From: Pleurodeles waltl
Lineage: Eukaryota; Chordata; Amphibia; Caudata; Salamandridae
Direction: 5' to 3'
Assembly (NCBI RefSeq): GCF_031143425.1
Contig: NC_090444.1
Span: 1,534,738,782-1,534,802,781, forward strand
DNA: 64,000 nucleotides
This document shows, piece by piece, positions 11,881-23,199 of the stretch (its first letter is position 1; each line of letters starts with the position of its first letter). A model generated the notes under the pieces. It did not search any database. It had not been told where the DNA came from and saw nothing but the letters and a program-made list of their open reading frames with translations. The translations under genes and the position numbers were made by a program.

Positions 11881-13300
11881 GGCCTGTCCTCTGTTCTGTT
11901 ACAACAGTTTATGAATATACTTGAAAAGAACCTACCAGCAACTTCTTGTATCACCACTTGCCAATTCTAGCACAGATCATCTGCCCTTCTTCTCTGTCTC
12001 CAACAGGGTGGTGTTAACTGTATCACTAATACCAAAACTGTGCTCCTCTATTGCACTCTGACACCTTCAGGTTTAGCTGATCAGCCACTGCATTCCCCCT
12101 GACTCACCCATGTCACATGAACCCCCCTCAGTTAGATTCCTGTTCTGCAGAGCCCTGCTGTTGAACCGCTCTCAGGAGAAATCCCACCACAAGGCTGTTG
12201 TACAAGCAACAGGTGTGGCAGCTGGTCTAAGCAATTGGAAGCAGTTTTAGCAGAGTGCATGGGGAACAGTAAGGTGGCCCTCCATACTTTGAAGGGGGGG
12301 GGTAAATAAAGCATTGTGCTTTACCCTGTGGCCATCAGGTGACAGTCAAGATTGTCAGGATCAAAATGATGCCTGTATGAGTAATTCAACTTTGTTGTTT
12401 GTAGTCACCATATAAAGGTCTATCCATGTGGATCAGAGGATCTAACATCTTGGTAGGCTGAGCTACAAGGAAACACCCCATTAATTCTGTTTGATGCACT
12501 AAGGCATTTTTAGCTCACAGGTTACATCTTACGGTAACAACCGATGTACATGAAATTGACATACATTGAATTTAGTTCAACTATATTGATATGTAGACAT
12601 TTGTCAATGTAGAGTGTATTAAAAAACACTTACAAATCAATACTATTCCATTAAAATATTTGTATTCTTGCAATACTATTTTTATTTCTGGTAAAAATAT
12701 AGCACACATATAGAAGTCACACAATTATCTAAATTTTGTATCCCATTTTAATGAAACCTCTGATGTTTTTTAATGTGATTAAAAATTACCTATTTAGTAT
12801 TTAAACATAAAAATATACTCGTACTGCAATTTTCACTGATAAAAGTTTATGCAACTATGCCTTTGCCCCCATTGCATCGTTTACTTGCACCTCTAATAAT
12901 TTTGATAACAAATACCAGTGTCTCTATTTTACTTTTGTTATGTATTAGCAATAGGTTGATCATAAAAAAAAAGCCTTAGCACATGTATATGTTACATTCT
13001 AAACTGTGGTAATCTAAAAACTGAAACTCCAGCCAAATATTAACTCTCTACACAGACTCTCAGCCGACAGAGCTGCTTCAGTTTAAGAGCAAGAAAATGC
13101 CCACTTTCTAAAAGTTTAACTGTAACGTTAATCTAGGCAAGGATTGTATACAACCCCTTTTGTTGAACATCTGATTTTTATCTCCCTCAAACGATTATTA
13201 GGTATTAAAAACCTTGTCTGTTCTTTGTTCACAGTGACCTATGTAATACAATTTACATTCCACAACACTGAACTAGACTTAATTTAACTAACAGCATTTA
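11881..13300. other. Intron sequence, no gene recognised
   Basis: About 1.4 kb between the truncated LINE 5' end and the target duplication of the outer LTR. It is AT-rich, especially 12480-13300. A run of eight or more G occurs near 12293. No terminal repeats or coding sequence were recognised. Confidence 0.4.
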
Positions 13301-13812
13301 GCGACTCTTAGAAATTGGGTCTCTAGTTGGCAGAGGTATGTACTATGTACAAGTAGGGACCATAATGGTAGTCAGGGTAATACAAATGAACAACCTAAAG
13401 TAATCTGTGCTCCCCTTCTGGTCGCGTGGCACAGAGCAGTCAGCATTAACATAAGAGGCAATGTGTAAGGTAGAAACACTTAAATTACAGTAACACTGTG
13501 AAAACACCACAAAGACAGAGTTCACACCAGTTTAGAAAAATAGAGAATATCTATCTGAGTAAAACATGACCAAAGCGAAAAATACACAATAAGTAGAACT
13601 CAAGATTTGAAGTTTTAAAGAATAAACTGTAATGTAGTGCTTAGAAGTAAAAGGTTACTTGAGGTTGCACTAGACCGGTGTAAATCCGAAGTTCAAGCCT
13701 ACAGCAATGGAGGACAGGACCCAAGCAGGGCCTGCTGAAAAGTAACCTTGGGTGGAACTAGAGTTGGTATCAAAGACTTGATGAGTCAGGTCTAATTTAT
13801 TCAGTTGGGTAG

Positions 13813-13950
13813 ATGCGTCATTGTCGAGCCTTGCCGTTGAGTCTTGTGTCATCACTGAACCCCTTATGATGCAGGTACTACATCATCATTGAGCCTCACA
13901 GAGTTACCTTTGGTTCGGAGCTGCGACGTCATCGAGCCTCGCAGTCAGAA
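13813..13950. repeat. Decayed minisatellite in outer LTR
   Basis: About four imperfect units of roughly 30-40 bp built around GTCATYGAGCCTYGCAG-like sequence (for example CATTGTCGAGCCTTGCCG, then CATCATTGAGCCTCACAG, then CGTCATCGAGCCTCGCAG). Spacing is irregular. It occupies the position equivalent to the CpG-rich block of the nested copy. Confidence 0.5.
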
Positions 13951-15059
13951 CCCCTGTTGTCGTCAAATTGGTAGTGCATCAACATTGAAGGGCATTGCAC
14001 CGGTTACAATGTCCTGCAGAAAAACAGCTGCAGAGTCCACTTTCAAGGCCCAGGACTGGAGAGACAACTATTGGCAGGGCAGGGCTCACAAACAGCAGAT
14101 TCCAACAGCTGAAGCAGAGTTGAGGCAAGTCTTTAATGGCCTTGAGACTTCAAAAACAGGAGGTACGTTCATCAAGCCCTTGGAGAACTTGGATTCAAGG
14201 ATGTAAAGAGCAGGCCCAGTCCTTCTCACTCCCAGGCAAGAAGCAGTAGGCACCAGGCACCAGGCCAACACAGCAGAGCAGGTTGGAAAGTGGCAGTCCC
14301 TCTTACAACACAGCAATTTGCAGGCAGCAGACCAACACAGCAATGCAGTTAACAATGTGAGAGTCCCTCCTACAGCACAGCAGCTCTTCCTTCTGGCAGA
14401 ATGTCCTTGGTTCCAGCAGAGTTCTAATTTGGTGAGGTCTGGGACCCAGTACCTTTACCTAGTTGAACCTTTGAAGTGGGGGAGACTTCACAGAGAGGTT
14501 TCCTTCCCTGGTTCCAGACACTCTACAGGGGGATATGCAGCTCTCTGTGTAGGGACAGACACAGCCCTATTCGGGTGTGTCAGCTACTTCCCTCCCATCA
14601 ACCTGGTGATGGTCCATCAGGATACAAATGTCACACCCCTTTGTGTGTGACTGGCTCGAGGGAGTACACAATGCCCAGCTGTCACTCCACTCCAGATATG
14701 TATTCGGAGACTGGCAGAGGTGCAGAATGGTTGAAGTAGGAAAATGCCAGCTTTCTAAAAGTGGCAGTTAGAAATGGGGTCTTTGGTTGGCAGTCAGGTT
14801 ACCCCCTTTCCAAGCAAGAACCCTCATTCTAGTCAGGGTAAGTCACTCACAATCCATATTATCCTGTGCCAACCCTCTGGTAGCTTGGCACTGAGCAGAC
14901 AGGCTTCACTTAGAAGGCTATCTGTAAAGTATTTGTGCAATAAATCATACAATAACACCACAGAACACCACATACACCACAAAGTATTTAGAAAAATATA
15001 TAATATTTATCTGATAAGATGCAGGTCAAAACGATTAAAATGCAATAAGTAAATGAGCT

Positions 15060-15275
15060 GTGCTGCGTCAATTCCTCTCTGGAAGTCAGGCTGCGTCTTC
15101 CCGGATCGGCTGTGCGTCAATCCGGTGGGCCGCGCGTCGAAGTTCCGGTTGCAACGCAGGGTCTGCATCGATCTTCTCCTTGTGAAGTCGCGCTGCGTCG
15201 TTCCGGTTCAGCGTGCAGTGAATTTCTCACCACAGGGCAGGCTGTGCATCGTTTTTAGCAGGCTGTGTGTCTAAT
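15060..15275 (-). repeat. CpG-rich TGCGTC repeat block in nested LTR
   Basis: About eight loosely spaced copies of GCTGCGTC/GCGTCG-type motifs (GACGCAGC on the LTR sense strand), roughly every 20-35 bp, in a CpG-rich island inside AT-rich DNA. It lies downstream of the TATA-like box at 15588-15596 in LTR sense, so it would be in the transcribed leader. A related, poorer block is in the LTR fragment at about 54980-55085. Confidence 0.5.
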
Positions 15276-15587
15276 TTTTGCCGCAGAAAGAGTCCAGTTG
15301 CTGGAGTGGAGTCCTTTTGGTCCTGTGACTTCAGGAAACAGGAGGCAAGCTCTATCCAAGCCCTTGGAGAGTACTTCTCAGCACAGCCAGGGAGCAGCAA
15401 GGCAGCAGGGCAACACTAAGGCAGCAGTCCTTGTCAGAAACGCAGTCCCAGTGAGTCCTTTGGGCAGCCAGGCAGCTCCTCTTGGTAGGTCTGGTTCAGG
15501 GATTCTTCACCAGCAGGTTTCTTGTCCAGATGTGTCTGTGAGTGTGTATCCCAAGAAGTGTCTAAAGTCTGTGAGTTTTGGGTCCTC

Positions 15588-15596
15588 TTCTTATAC
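15588..15596 (-). promoter_or_regulatory. Possible LTR TATA-like box
   Basis: On the LTR sense strand the sequence GGTATAAGAAGAGG lies about 950 bp downstream of the LTR start. It is followed by GC-richer sequence that could be the transcribed leader. Position and composition fit a core promoter, but the assignment is weak because AT-rich DNA often gives such matches. Confidence 0.3.
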
Positions 15597-17100
15597 CCAT
15601 TCTGGCCTTTGAAGTAGGCTTACATCGAAGGAAAGTCTCACTTGTTTGTGAAATCCTGCCTTGCCCAGGCAAGGCCTCAGACACACACCAGGGGGTTGTA
15701 GTCTGCATTGTATGAGGGCAGGCACAGCCCTTTCAGGTACGAGTGACCACTCCTTCCCTCCCTCCTAGCACAGATGGCTCATCAGAATATGCAGACTACA
15801 TCCCAGCCCCCTTTGTGTCACTGTCTGGAGAGAGGTGCAAACAGCCTAACTGTCAAACTAACCTAGACAGAGAATCCACAAACAGGAAGAGTCACAAAAG
15901 TGGTTCAAGCAAGAAAATGCCCACTTTCTAAAAGTGGCATTTTCAAACACACAATCTTAAAACCAACTTTACTAAAAGATGTATTTTTAAGTTGTGAGTT
16001 CAGAGGTCCCAAACTCCACATCTCTATCTGCTACCAAAGGGAAGCTATACTTTAATCATGTTTAAAGGCAGCCCCCAAGTTAACCTATGAGAGAGATAAG
16101 CCTTGCAACAGTGAAAACCAGAATTTGGCAGTATTTCACTGTCAGGGAATATAAAGCACATAAGTATATGTCCTACCTTAACCATACACTGCACCCTGCC
16201 CATGGGGCTACCTTGTGCCTACATTAGGGGTGTCTTATATGTAGGAAAAGGGAAGTGTTAGGCCTAGCAAGTGGGGACACTTGCCAAGTCAAATTTACAG
16301 TTTAAAACTGCACACACAGACAGTGCAGTGGCAGGTCTGAGACATGATTACAGGGCTACGTATGTGGGTGGCACAACCAGTGCTGCAGGCCCACTAGTAG
16401 CATTTGATTTACAGGCCCGGGGAACTCTTGTGCACTTTACTAGGGACTTACTAGTAAATCAAATATGTAAATCATGGATAAACCAATTAACAGTATAATT
16501 TACACAGAGAGCATATGCACTATAGCACTGGTTAGCAGTGGTAAAGGGCTCAGAGTTCCAAAGCCAACAAAAACAGGTCTGTAAAAAATAGGAGGAAGGA
16601 GGCAAAAAGTTTAAGGATGACCCTGCAAAAAGGGCCAGGTCCAACAGTGGCATTTTCAATCTTACAATTTAAAATCCAACTTCAACATAAATTTCTATCT
16701 TTTAAAATTCGGAAGTTACACTTAAATGCTGCTTCAAGGTAACTCTAATATCAACCAAAGGGAGAAATAGGACTTGCAGTAGTGAAAATGAATTTAGTAG
16801 TTTTTCACTACCAGGACAAGTTACACTTAAAACTACATGTCCACATTTTTATATACACTGAACCCTGCCCTTGGGGCTAACTAGGGCCTACTTCAGGGGT
16901 GACATATATGTAACAAAAAGAAATGGCTGGGTCTGGCAAGTGGGTGCGCTTTCCAGGTCGAAATGGCAGTAACATATTGCACACAGGCTCTGCGGTGGTA
17001 GGCCTGAGACAGGTTTGAAAGGCTAATGTAGTGGGTGGCAAAATCACTGTTGTAGACCCACTCATAGCATTTAATTAACAGACCCTAGGCTCATATCTCA

Positions 17101-18085
17101 ACATCACAAAATAAAATGATGGATGGAATGTTGAAACTTTTCAAACTCTCATCCCCAGTCACAGATCTGGGTTTAAGCCTATCGTTTTTTTACTTGCCAC
17201 GTCATCCCAATTTGGACCCTGCCAAATACAAATCAGTCTTGATCCTGCTCCCCATGGGAACCGTCCAGCCCAAACTGCCAAGTCAAGCCCTCCCTGGACC
17301 GCAAAGAAGTATTGTGGGACCGGTTTTGGGGTATCAACCCATCAGCCAGACTAGCTTGAATCCAGTGGCACAGAAAGGAAGGGACCGACGTCTGGGCATA
17401 CTCGAGCCACTTGGGGCACATATAGCAACATCACAAAATAAAATAATGGACGGAGTGTTGACATTTGTCAAAAACTCATCCCCAGTCACAGATCTGGGTT
17501 GAATTCATCATTATTGTGCTTGCGATGTCACCCCAGTTTGGGCCCCGCCATTTACAAATCAGTCTTGAACCTGCTCCCCATGTAAATAGTCCAACCCGAA
17601 CTGCCAAGCCAGGTCCTCCCTGGACTGGAAAAAAGCATCCTGGGACCGGTTTCAGGGTATCACCCCTCATCAGACAGGTTAGATTTAATCCAGTGGTGCA
17701 GCAAGCAAGGGACCCACGTCTGTCCATACCCTAGCCGCTTAGGGCACACACAGCAACATCACAAAATAAAATGTTGGACAGAGTGATGAAACTTTTCAAA
17801 AACTCACCCCAAGTCATAAATTTGGGTTTAATCGATTGTTATTTTGCTTACCATGTCACCCCAGTTTGGACCCCACCATAAGCAAATCAGTCTTAACCCT
17901 GCTCCCCTATGGGAACAGTCTAGCCCGAACTGCCAAGGCAGCTCCTTCCTGGACTGGAAACAAGAATTCTGGGACTGGGTTTCGGGGTATCATTCCTCAT
18001 CATCCAGGCAAGCTTGAATTCAGTGGCTCAGCAAGGAACGTACCCATGCATAGGCATACCCTAGTCACTTAAGGCACACATAGCA
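17101..18085. repeat. Three-unit tandem satellite, 327-330 bp period
   Basis: The landmark ACATCACAAA occurs at 17101, 17428 and 17756, and its truncated form ACATCACAAT at 18086, giving periods of 327, 328 and 330 bp. Units are clearly alike over their whole length (for example CCCAGTCACAGATCTGGGTT and GTCACCCCAGTTTGGAC). The array is embedded in the outer LTR and absent from the nested copy at the matching place. ORFs within it are by-products of the repeat. Confidence 0.9.
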
Positions 18086-18329
18086 ACATCACAATTTCGG
18101 ACACACATCGGATACTTTACTAGGGACTTACAAGTAAATTAAATAAACCTATTGTGGATAAGCCAATATCACTGTTTTTTAGAGTACAGAGCACCTGCAC
18201 TTTGGCACTGGTTCACAGTGGTAAAGTGCACAGAATCCTAAAGTCACCAAAAATGAGGCCAGCAAAACATTAGGACAGCAGGCAAAAGGTCAGGGGAACC
18301 ATGCCAAGGATAGCAGGTCTAACAGCCAC

Positions 18330-18562
18330 ATTCTTTCGTTTTGACGTTTAAAAGCCCTTATATGAATTTCACGAGGTTGTTTATTACCCTGAATAGCTAA
18401 GACCTTAAGGCAAAGTTTTAGTCTCTACTTCTATACAGAAGAGGTAGTTGCAAGACTTCATTCAGATGGTCAGTATTTATTCTCTAGAAAGTTAAAATCA
18501 TCATATTCCAAAGTGAGCACCAGGCACCCATCGAGGACAGTACATAAACCTTCTCACCTTCC
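18330..18562. other. Intron sequence, perhaps part of an old LINE remnant
   Basis: A short stretch between the outer LTR and the hAT-type MITE. It may continue the decayed reverse transcriptase sequence seen at 18977-19109 and 29930-30390, but no motif supports this directly. Confidence 0.3.
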
Positions 18563-18570
18563 CTAATTAT

Positions 18571-18968
18571 CAGGGGCGTAGCTTTGGAGGAGTGGGGGTT
18601 GGGGTGTTCCACCCCCCTTATAAATATATTTTCTAATAAATAGTTGGTCTGAAGTGCCTTCAATCGAATATGGTAAGGTGTCTGTCAGATTACACCAGGG
18701 ATTTTTACATATACACAGGCAAAATTGCACACACGCTCTCTCTCCATCGCTTTAAAAAGCTCTCCGAAAATGTTGGTTATTTTGCAAATGAGTATGCCTT
18801 CTCTTACATAGTACCCCTACTGATCTGCATTCCTCCCCTTTACATTGCCCTTTAAGCCCTTCTCATGCGCCCTATCTTATAATCTGTTCCAACATAATAT
18901 GCCAGCGTGATTGTTGGAAAATCTGAAGCTCTTACCCTCACAATATTACTGGTCAAGCTACACCCCTT
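18571..18968. mobile_element. hAT-type MITE, 398 bp, TSD CTAATTAT
   Basis: The left end CAGGGGCGTAGCTT and the right end AAGCTACACCCCTT are imperfect inverted repeats (12 of 14 matching). The 8-bp CTAATTAT flanks both sides (18563-18570, 18969-18976). An 8-bp duplication and a CAG-type terminus are features of hAT transposons. There is no coding capacity, so it is non-autonomous. Confidence 0.85.
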
Positions 18969-18976
18969 CTAATTAT

Positions 18977-19109
18977 ACCCCCTTTAGTTGTTCGAATGAA
19001 TGCTGTAATAATTTGAATTGAATCTCTTCAAAGTTATCTGATAACTACATGAATTTTTGTTTCTTTTGGCGCTATGCAGTCAACTTTCTAAATTTGGAAA
19101 ACTGGAAAC
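18977..19109 (-). pseudogene. LINE reverse transcriptase remnant, distal side of Harbinger
   Basis: On the minus strand this stretch could continue the decayed LINE at 29930-30390 once the Harbinger element and its 3-bp duplication are removed. The translation includes SSFPNLES and downstream residues of the type that follow the YADD region in LINEs. Similarity is weak and broken by stops; the positional argument is the main support. Confidence 0.4.
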
Positions 19110-19762
19110 TCAGGGCCTCATTACAACTTTGGCGGTCTGACGGTAAGACCACCTCAGTGCTGGCTGCCAAAAGACCACCAGGTTGGCAGTCATCTGACCG
19201 CCGTATTAAGCTCAGACCACCAAAAAACAGTAGATTGCAGGAAACTGCCAGCACAATGGCGGACGGAAAAAAGATGGTTTGCCCATCAGCACTGCCAGCC
19301 CGACGAAAATCAACCAATCAAATTACTATCCACAAATCACAAGAGTGGTTCTTCACTATAGGAAAACCACTGGCGGTGCGAACCGCAGTGTCTGAACTTA
19401 GATCAGACAGAACACTACACCACATTGGATAGTTGAAAAACCCCACACCTGATGCACATTCACACACCTGACACACCTATGCACTACACTATAAAAAACT
19501 CACACAACCCACAATCATTTTCGACCAGAACGCCACTCACAGCCAGACACTAGCAAAGGAATGTATATCTCGCTAAACAAACAGTAGGCATCCATACACA
19601 TTCCACTCAGCACACATCCCACACTTGCACAACATACACAAGACACATTTTTAAAAACCACACAATACACAACAACTGTCACCCACTCACATCACAGTAC
19701 CCACCCCTCATCACAAACATTTTTAATCCCTTTTTTACTACCTCACCGTCTTTAACTCTACC

Positions 19763-20134
19763 ATGACCTCCAAAAAACATCCAAGTGTCACTGATGATGA
19801 GTTGAGCATCATGGTGGATGAAATTGTCAGGTTAGAGCCATATCTATGTGGAGCACAGGTCCGGAAAACATAAATAGCCAGGAAAATGGAGTTGAGGCAA
19901 AGGATAGTCGACAGGGTGAATGCAGTAGGTAGTTACCCACGCACAAGGGAGGACATCAGGAAGAGGCAGAATGACCTCAGGGGAAGGTACGTTCCATGGC
20001 ATCCAGGCACCAGCTGGCGGTCTTCGAAACTGGCAGTGGGCCCCCTCCCCCACAGTTCACATCATGGGAGGAGAAGGTCTTGGACATACTGCATCCTGAG
20101 GGCTTCATAGGGACACCTGAGGGAGTGGATTCGG
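19763..20134 (+). pseudogene. Harbinger SANT/Myb-like protein gene 1, exon 1
   Basis: Starts at ATG 19763 (MTSKKHPSVTDDELSIMVDE). A tri-helical Myb/SANT-like DNA-binding domain follows, with RKMELRQRIVDRVNAVG and TREDIRKRQNDLRG at about residues 38-75. In PIF/Harbinger elements the Myb-like partner imports the transposase and recognises the element ends. The frame has an in-frame TAA at about codon 37 and a frameshift near 19990, after which it continues HQLAVFETGSGPPPP, FTSWEEKVLDILHPEG. The exon ends GATTCGG|gtaagt. It joins exon 2 at 21020 with codon GGT restored. Pseudogene by these breaks. Confidence 0.75.
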
Positions 20135-21019
20135 GTAAGTTACAACAACATTCATGTCACCAAACACTTTTGTCTTGCAGGCTCACTCATCACCTTTCCC
20201 CACCCCAATGACCAAACCACCTACCACCCCTCTGTACAAATCACCAAATACCCCTTACTGCCATGCCACATGTCAAGTAAACTCAACTTGGGCCACAGTG
20301 TTTGGGAAGGGAAAGTGAAGTCCTGGGAAATGACAACACTCCTAGAAGGCGCTGTTCCACCATTAACAAAACAAAAACAGTGCACTAAATTTGAACTGTC
20401 TTGCTTATGAAACTAACAATCAAAGTAATCCACCCAGAATGGTCCACCATTTAACAGCTCATAGCAATGACAGCTATGTAATGGCCCACTACCAGTACCA
20501 TTACAAGAAAATCACAGCTACAGCTGTGTCCCATACCAAACTGGACTCTGGGAAAAATCTCCCTAATAATGTTATATACTCACCTGGGAGGGCACCCAAA
20601 TGGCAAACTGAACACACATGCAGTACTTCCAGACAGAGTCCCAGGTCAAATTGTAACACCTACATTGTGTGCCAGCTATGACATAATTGCACATTATTCA
20701 GCTTCTAGTTGACTCAATTATGCCATACACCTTACTAGGAGAGAAATGAACATTGTCATGTCTTTACTCAGACAAGATATGTGGGCATTAGCAGCCATCT
20801 AAACACCAACGTACTCCATGAGCTTGGAGCATGCCGTACGCAATTGCAAATCTTTGTGTCCCAGATTGCACTAACCCAGATTAAGGAGCAGCTGTCATAG
20901 TCATTTCAGGGGATCATGTAAAGGCAGTGTGTGCATCTCACATACCATTTTTAGTTGTCTAACTTTTACATCACTTATTGCATCACTTACACCAACTGTG
21001 TGTTCCACTTTTCTTACAG

Positions 21020-21793
21020 GTAACCTTGCCATCCCCAACATGGACAGGACACCAGAGACTGACACTACCCCTCTGTATGAAGGCCCTGTTGAGGAAAACA
21101 CCCCTGGATGTCTGGACACTGAGGACGAAGCTGGCCCATGAGGGACACCTGGTCAGTCAACAACTGTCAGCCTCACCCTGCCCACAATGACTTCTCCCGG
21201 CCCTGTTGCCACTACATCACAGGCAACCATTTGCCCCCAAAACCTGTGTCCCAAGGGAAGTCTCTTCCATCGTTGCCCCCCCATTACATGAGTCTCCTAA
21301 TGTTACCCCTGACAATGATTGGCCTGCCACCAGTGGGAGTGGGCACACTGTACCAGAGGCAAAGGTATGTGGGGGAAGGGTGCATGGGAGGGATGGTGTG
21401 GGCCTGAGGATGGGGGTTCCAAGGGACACAACTGACCAGAAGACCATCTCCCAAGTCTTGGGAGCCTACCAAAATTCCCAAGGCATGATGGGCCAGGTAC
21501 TGACCATGATGGGGAAGATCGGACAGCTGCAGAGGGACAAGCACCAGGAAGCCATGCAGCAATGGCAGGTGAAAAATGCCATTCTGGCTTCCATTGCTGG
21601 GGTGCTGAGGGACATGAACACTAACCTGAGTAGGTTTGCTACCCAACATCAGGCCTCTTCCACTAGCAATGAGACATCAGACCCCTTGACATCTGTGGCT
21701 GTTAGTGGAATTGAGTCCCTGCCAGGGGAAGGGAATGCCTCAGACACCCCAGCCTCTGTAGCAGAAGAACCCCCCGCAAACATGGACATCTAA
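21020..21793 (+). pseudogene. Harbinger SANT/Myb-like protein gene 1, exon 2
   Basis: Follows the acceptor TTTTCTTACAG at 21009-21019 and continues the exon 1 frame (…VDSG|NLAIPNMDRTPETD). A stop occurs after DTEDEAGP (about 21139) and the frame then changes. The C-terminal part is well kept: ISQVLGAYQNSQGMMGQVL, a helical glutamine-rich stretch QLQRDKHQEAMQQWQ, and NAILASIAGVLRDMNTNL, ending in PANMDI and a stop at 21793. These amphipathic helices look like the oligomerisation/partner-binding region of such proteins. An 885-bp intron (20135-21019) separates the exons. Confidence 0.7.
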
Positions 21794-23199
21794 CCTAGAC
21801 ATCCAGGAGGAGCAGATGCCAAGATTAAACCTACTGCCAGGAAGTAAACGTCACCTGATTGGTTCCCCTTGTGTGTCACTGATACTCCCTCTTGACTGTT
21901 TTGATACCTAACCCCAATTTTCTATGGTTCAAGGATACTTGACTGTGTTTCCAAATGGTGTAGCAGCTATCCTGATGATTTATCCACCATGATTGAACCC
22001 TTCACTGTTAACATTGTGCCATTTCTATTTCAAATTACTCATTTAGTTGTGCACTCCCCAGTAAATACCACTTAACTACAGATCCTGTGTAAGTGTGATG
22101 TATCAACCATATACAACAGTTGTCATGTATGACAACTATTGTACCAAAATGTTCCTCCTCAATTTTTTCCTTTGTTATGGTCATCACACATCTACTGGAC
22201 AACCAGGATACATATTGCATTGGGATTGTAACATAGCCACGACACAAGTCACCTGTATTGTACACCTCCACATATTTATTTCAACAATGGCAGTCAGCAC
22301 ATTATGAAGACATGCTGTGGACTTCAGTGGTTAGCTTAGATATAATTCACTACCAGCCCACAGAATACAGAAGTTAGGGACAGGCAGACAGATCGATTCA
22401 ATATATCATCAGCTAATGCCTTATCACATACCCATAGCTTATCCTTCCAAATGACCATGCTCCATGAAATAGACAGAGGTCAGTACTCATCCCCCCAGTC
22501 ATGGAACCTTTCACTTACCATGGGCAGGTATCTGTAGGCTCGCCACTCACCTATGTCAGTCTTCAGACACATATACATCAGTCTGCAATGTAGAAACACA
22601 CTGACAGCTATGCACAAGTTAGGTCACATAGAACACAAACCATAATGATAGTAGAGGGTCTAGATGCCACATTATAACGTGTTAGACACAAATGGACACA
22701 CTCATGACACATTTGAGCCACCTCCAATACCAAACAAGTTTTTTTGTAGAAAAGTACACTTCCAAACCAATGTCCTGACACTGTGGGCATAGAAATCACA
22801 CACCACAAATCTCATGCTAAACAGGAACTAGTTTAATCCATGTCCACTTTTCATGTCAGTCTGCAAATCACATCTGCCTGACACTTTTTGAGATTGCCAA
22901 ATGAGGATGAGCCAAACAGCCAATATGTAAATCTGTGATTGAAAAAGATAAGATATAGGCCAGAGTGAAACACATACATCACAGTGTCTATTCATAACTA
23001 CAAATCTGACAGTGATTGTGCATTTTCTAAACAATAGACTATGTACATAACAGTTCTGTACACAACTTATGCATGCATTTTTAAGTCATGGGCTTTGGAG
23101 CCACTTAAGAGCCCACTAATGGTGAACATTACATGGCATAAATAACCTCAACAATACTCCACGGAATCTTGATTGTAACATCACATCACATACCTTGTG
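21794..23199. other. Harbinger internal non-coding sequence
   Basis: AT-rich sequence between the convergent SANT gene 1 and the transposase remnant. No gene, terminal repeat or tandem array was recognised. Confidence 0.5.

Larger units (their letters stand above)
14766..16646 (-). mobile_element. Solo LTR nested in outer LTR, 1,881 bp, TSD GTGGC
   Basis: On the minus strand it begins TGTTGGACCTGGCCC (16646) and ends ...CCCCATTTCTAACT (14766). The 5 bp GTGGC is present on both sides (14761-14765 and 16647-16651). Removing the element restores the outer LTR sequence CTAAAAGTGGCATTTTC, which also occurs at about 15925-15940 within the nested copy itself. This shows both the insertion and its orientation. 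No coding sequence is left, so LTR-LTR recombination probably removed the interior. It is better preserved than its host copy and therefore younger. Confidence 0.9.
13306..18324 (-). mobile_element. Solo LTR (outer copy) interrupted by a same-family LTR
   Basis: Read on the minus strand the element begins TGTTAGACCTGC (18324) and ends ...CCCAATTTCTAAGA (13306); the expected last bases TCTAACA carry one change. Flanks are GCGAC (13301-13305) and GCCAC (18325-18329), a 5-bp target duplication with one mismatch. Without the nested insertion it is about 3.1 kb, of which about 1 kb is a tandem satellite (17101-18085). Segments 16652-17100 and 18086-18324 align with the nested copy's own 16000-16646. 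No internal coding region is present, so it is a solo LTR of a gypsy/ERV-like element, identified by structure only. Confidence 0.75.

Noticed and set aside
14318..15612. Plus-strand ORFs in the nested and outer LTRs
   Set aside because: They lie in LTR sequence read on the strand opposite to its sense; no protein motif.
17116..18072. Several 60-130 codon ORFs, some similar to one another
   Set aside because: They are repeated because the satellite units are repeated; they are not a gene family.
17101..18085. CRISPR-like array
   Set aside because: Units are over 300 bp, contiguous without unique spacers, and the sequence is vertebrate.
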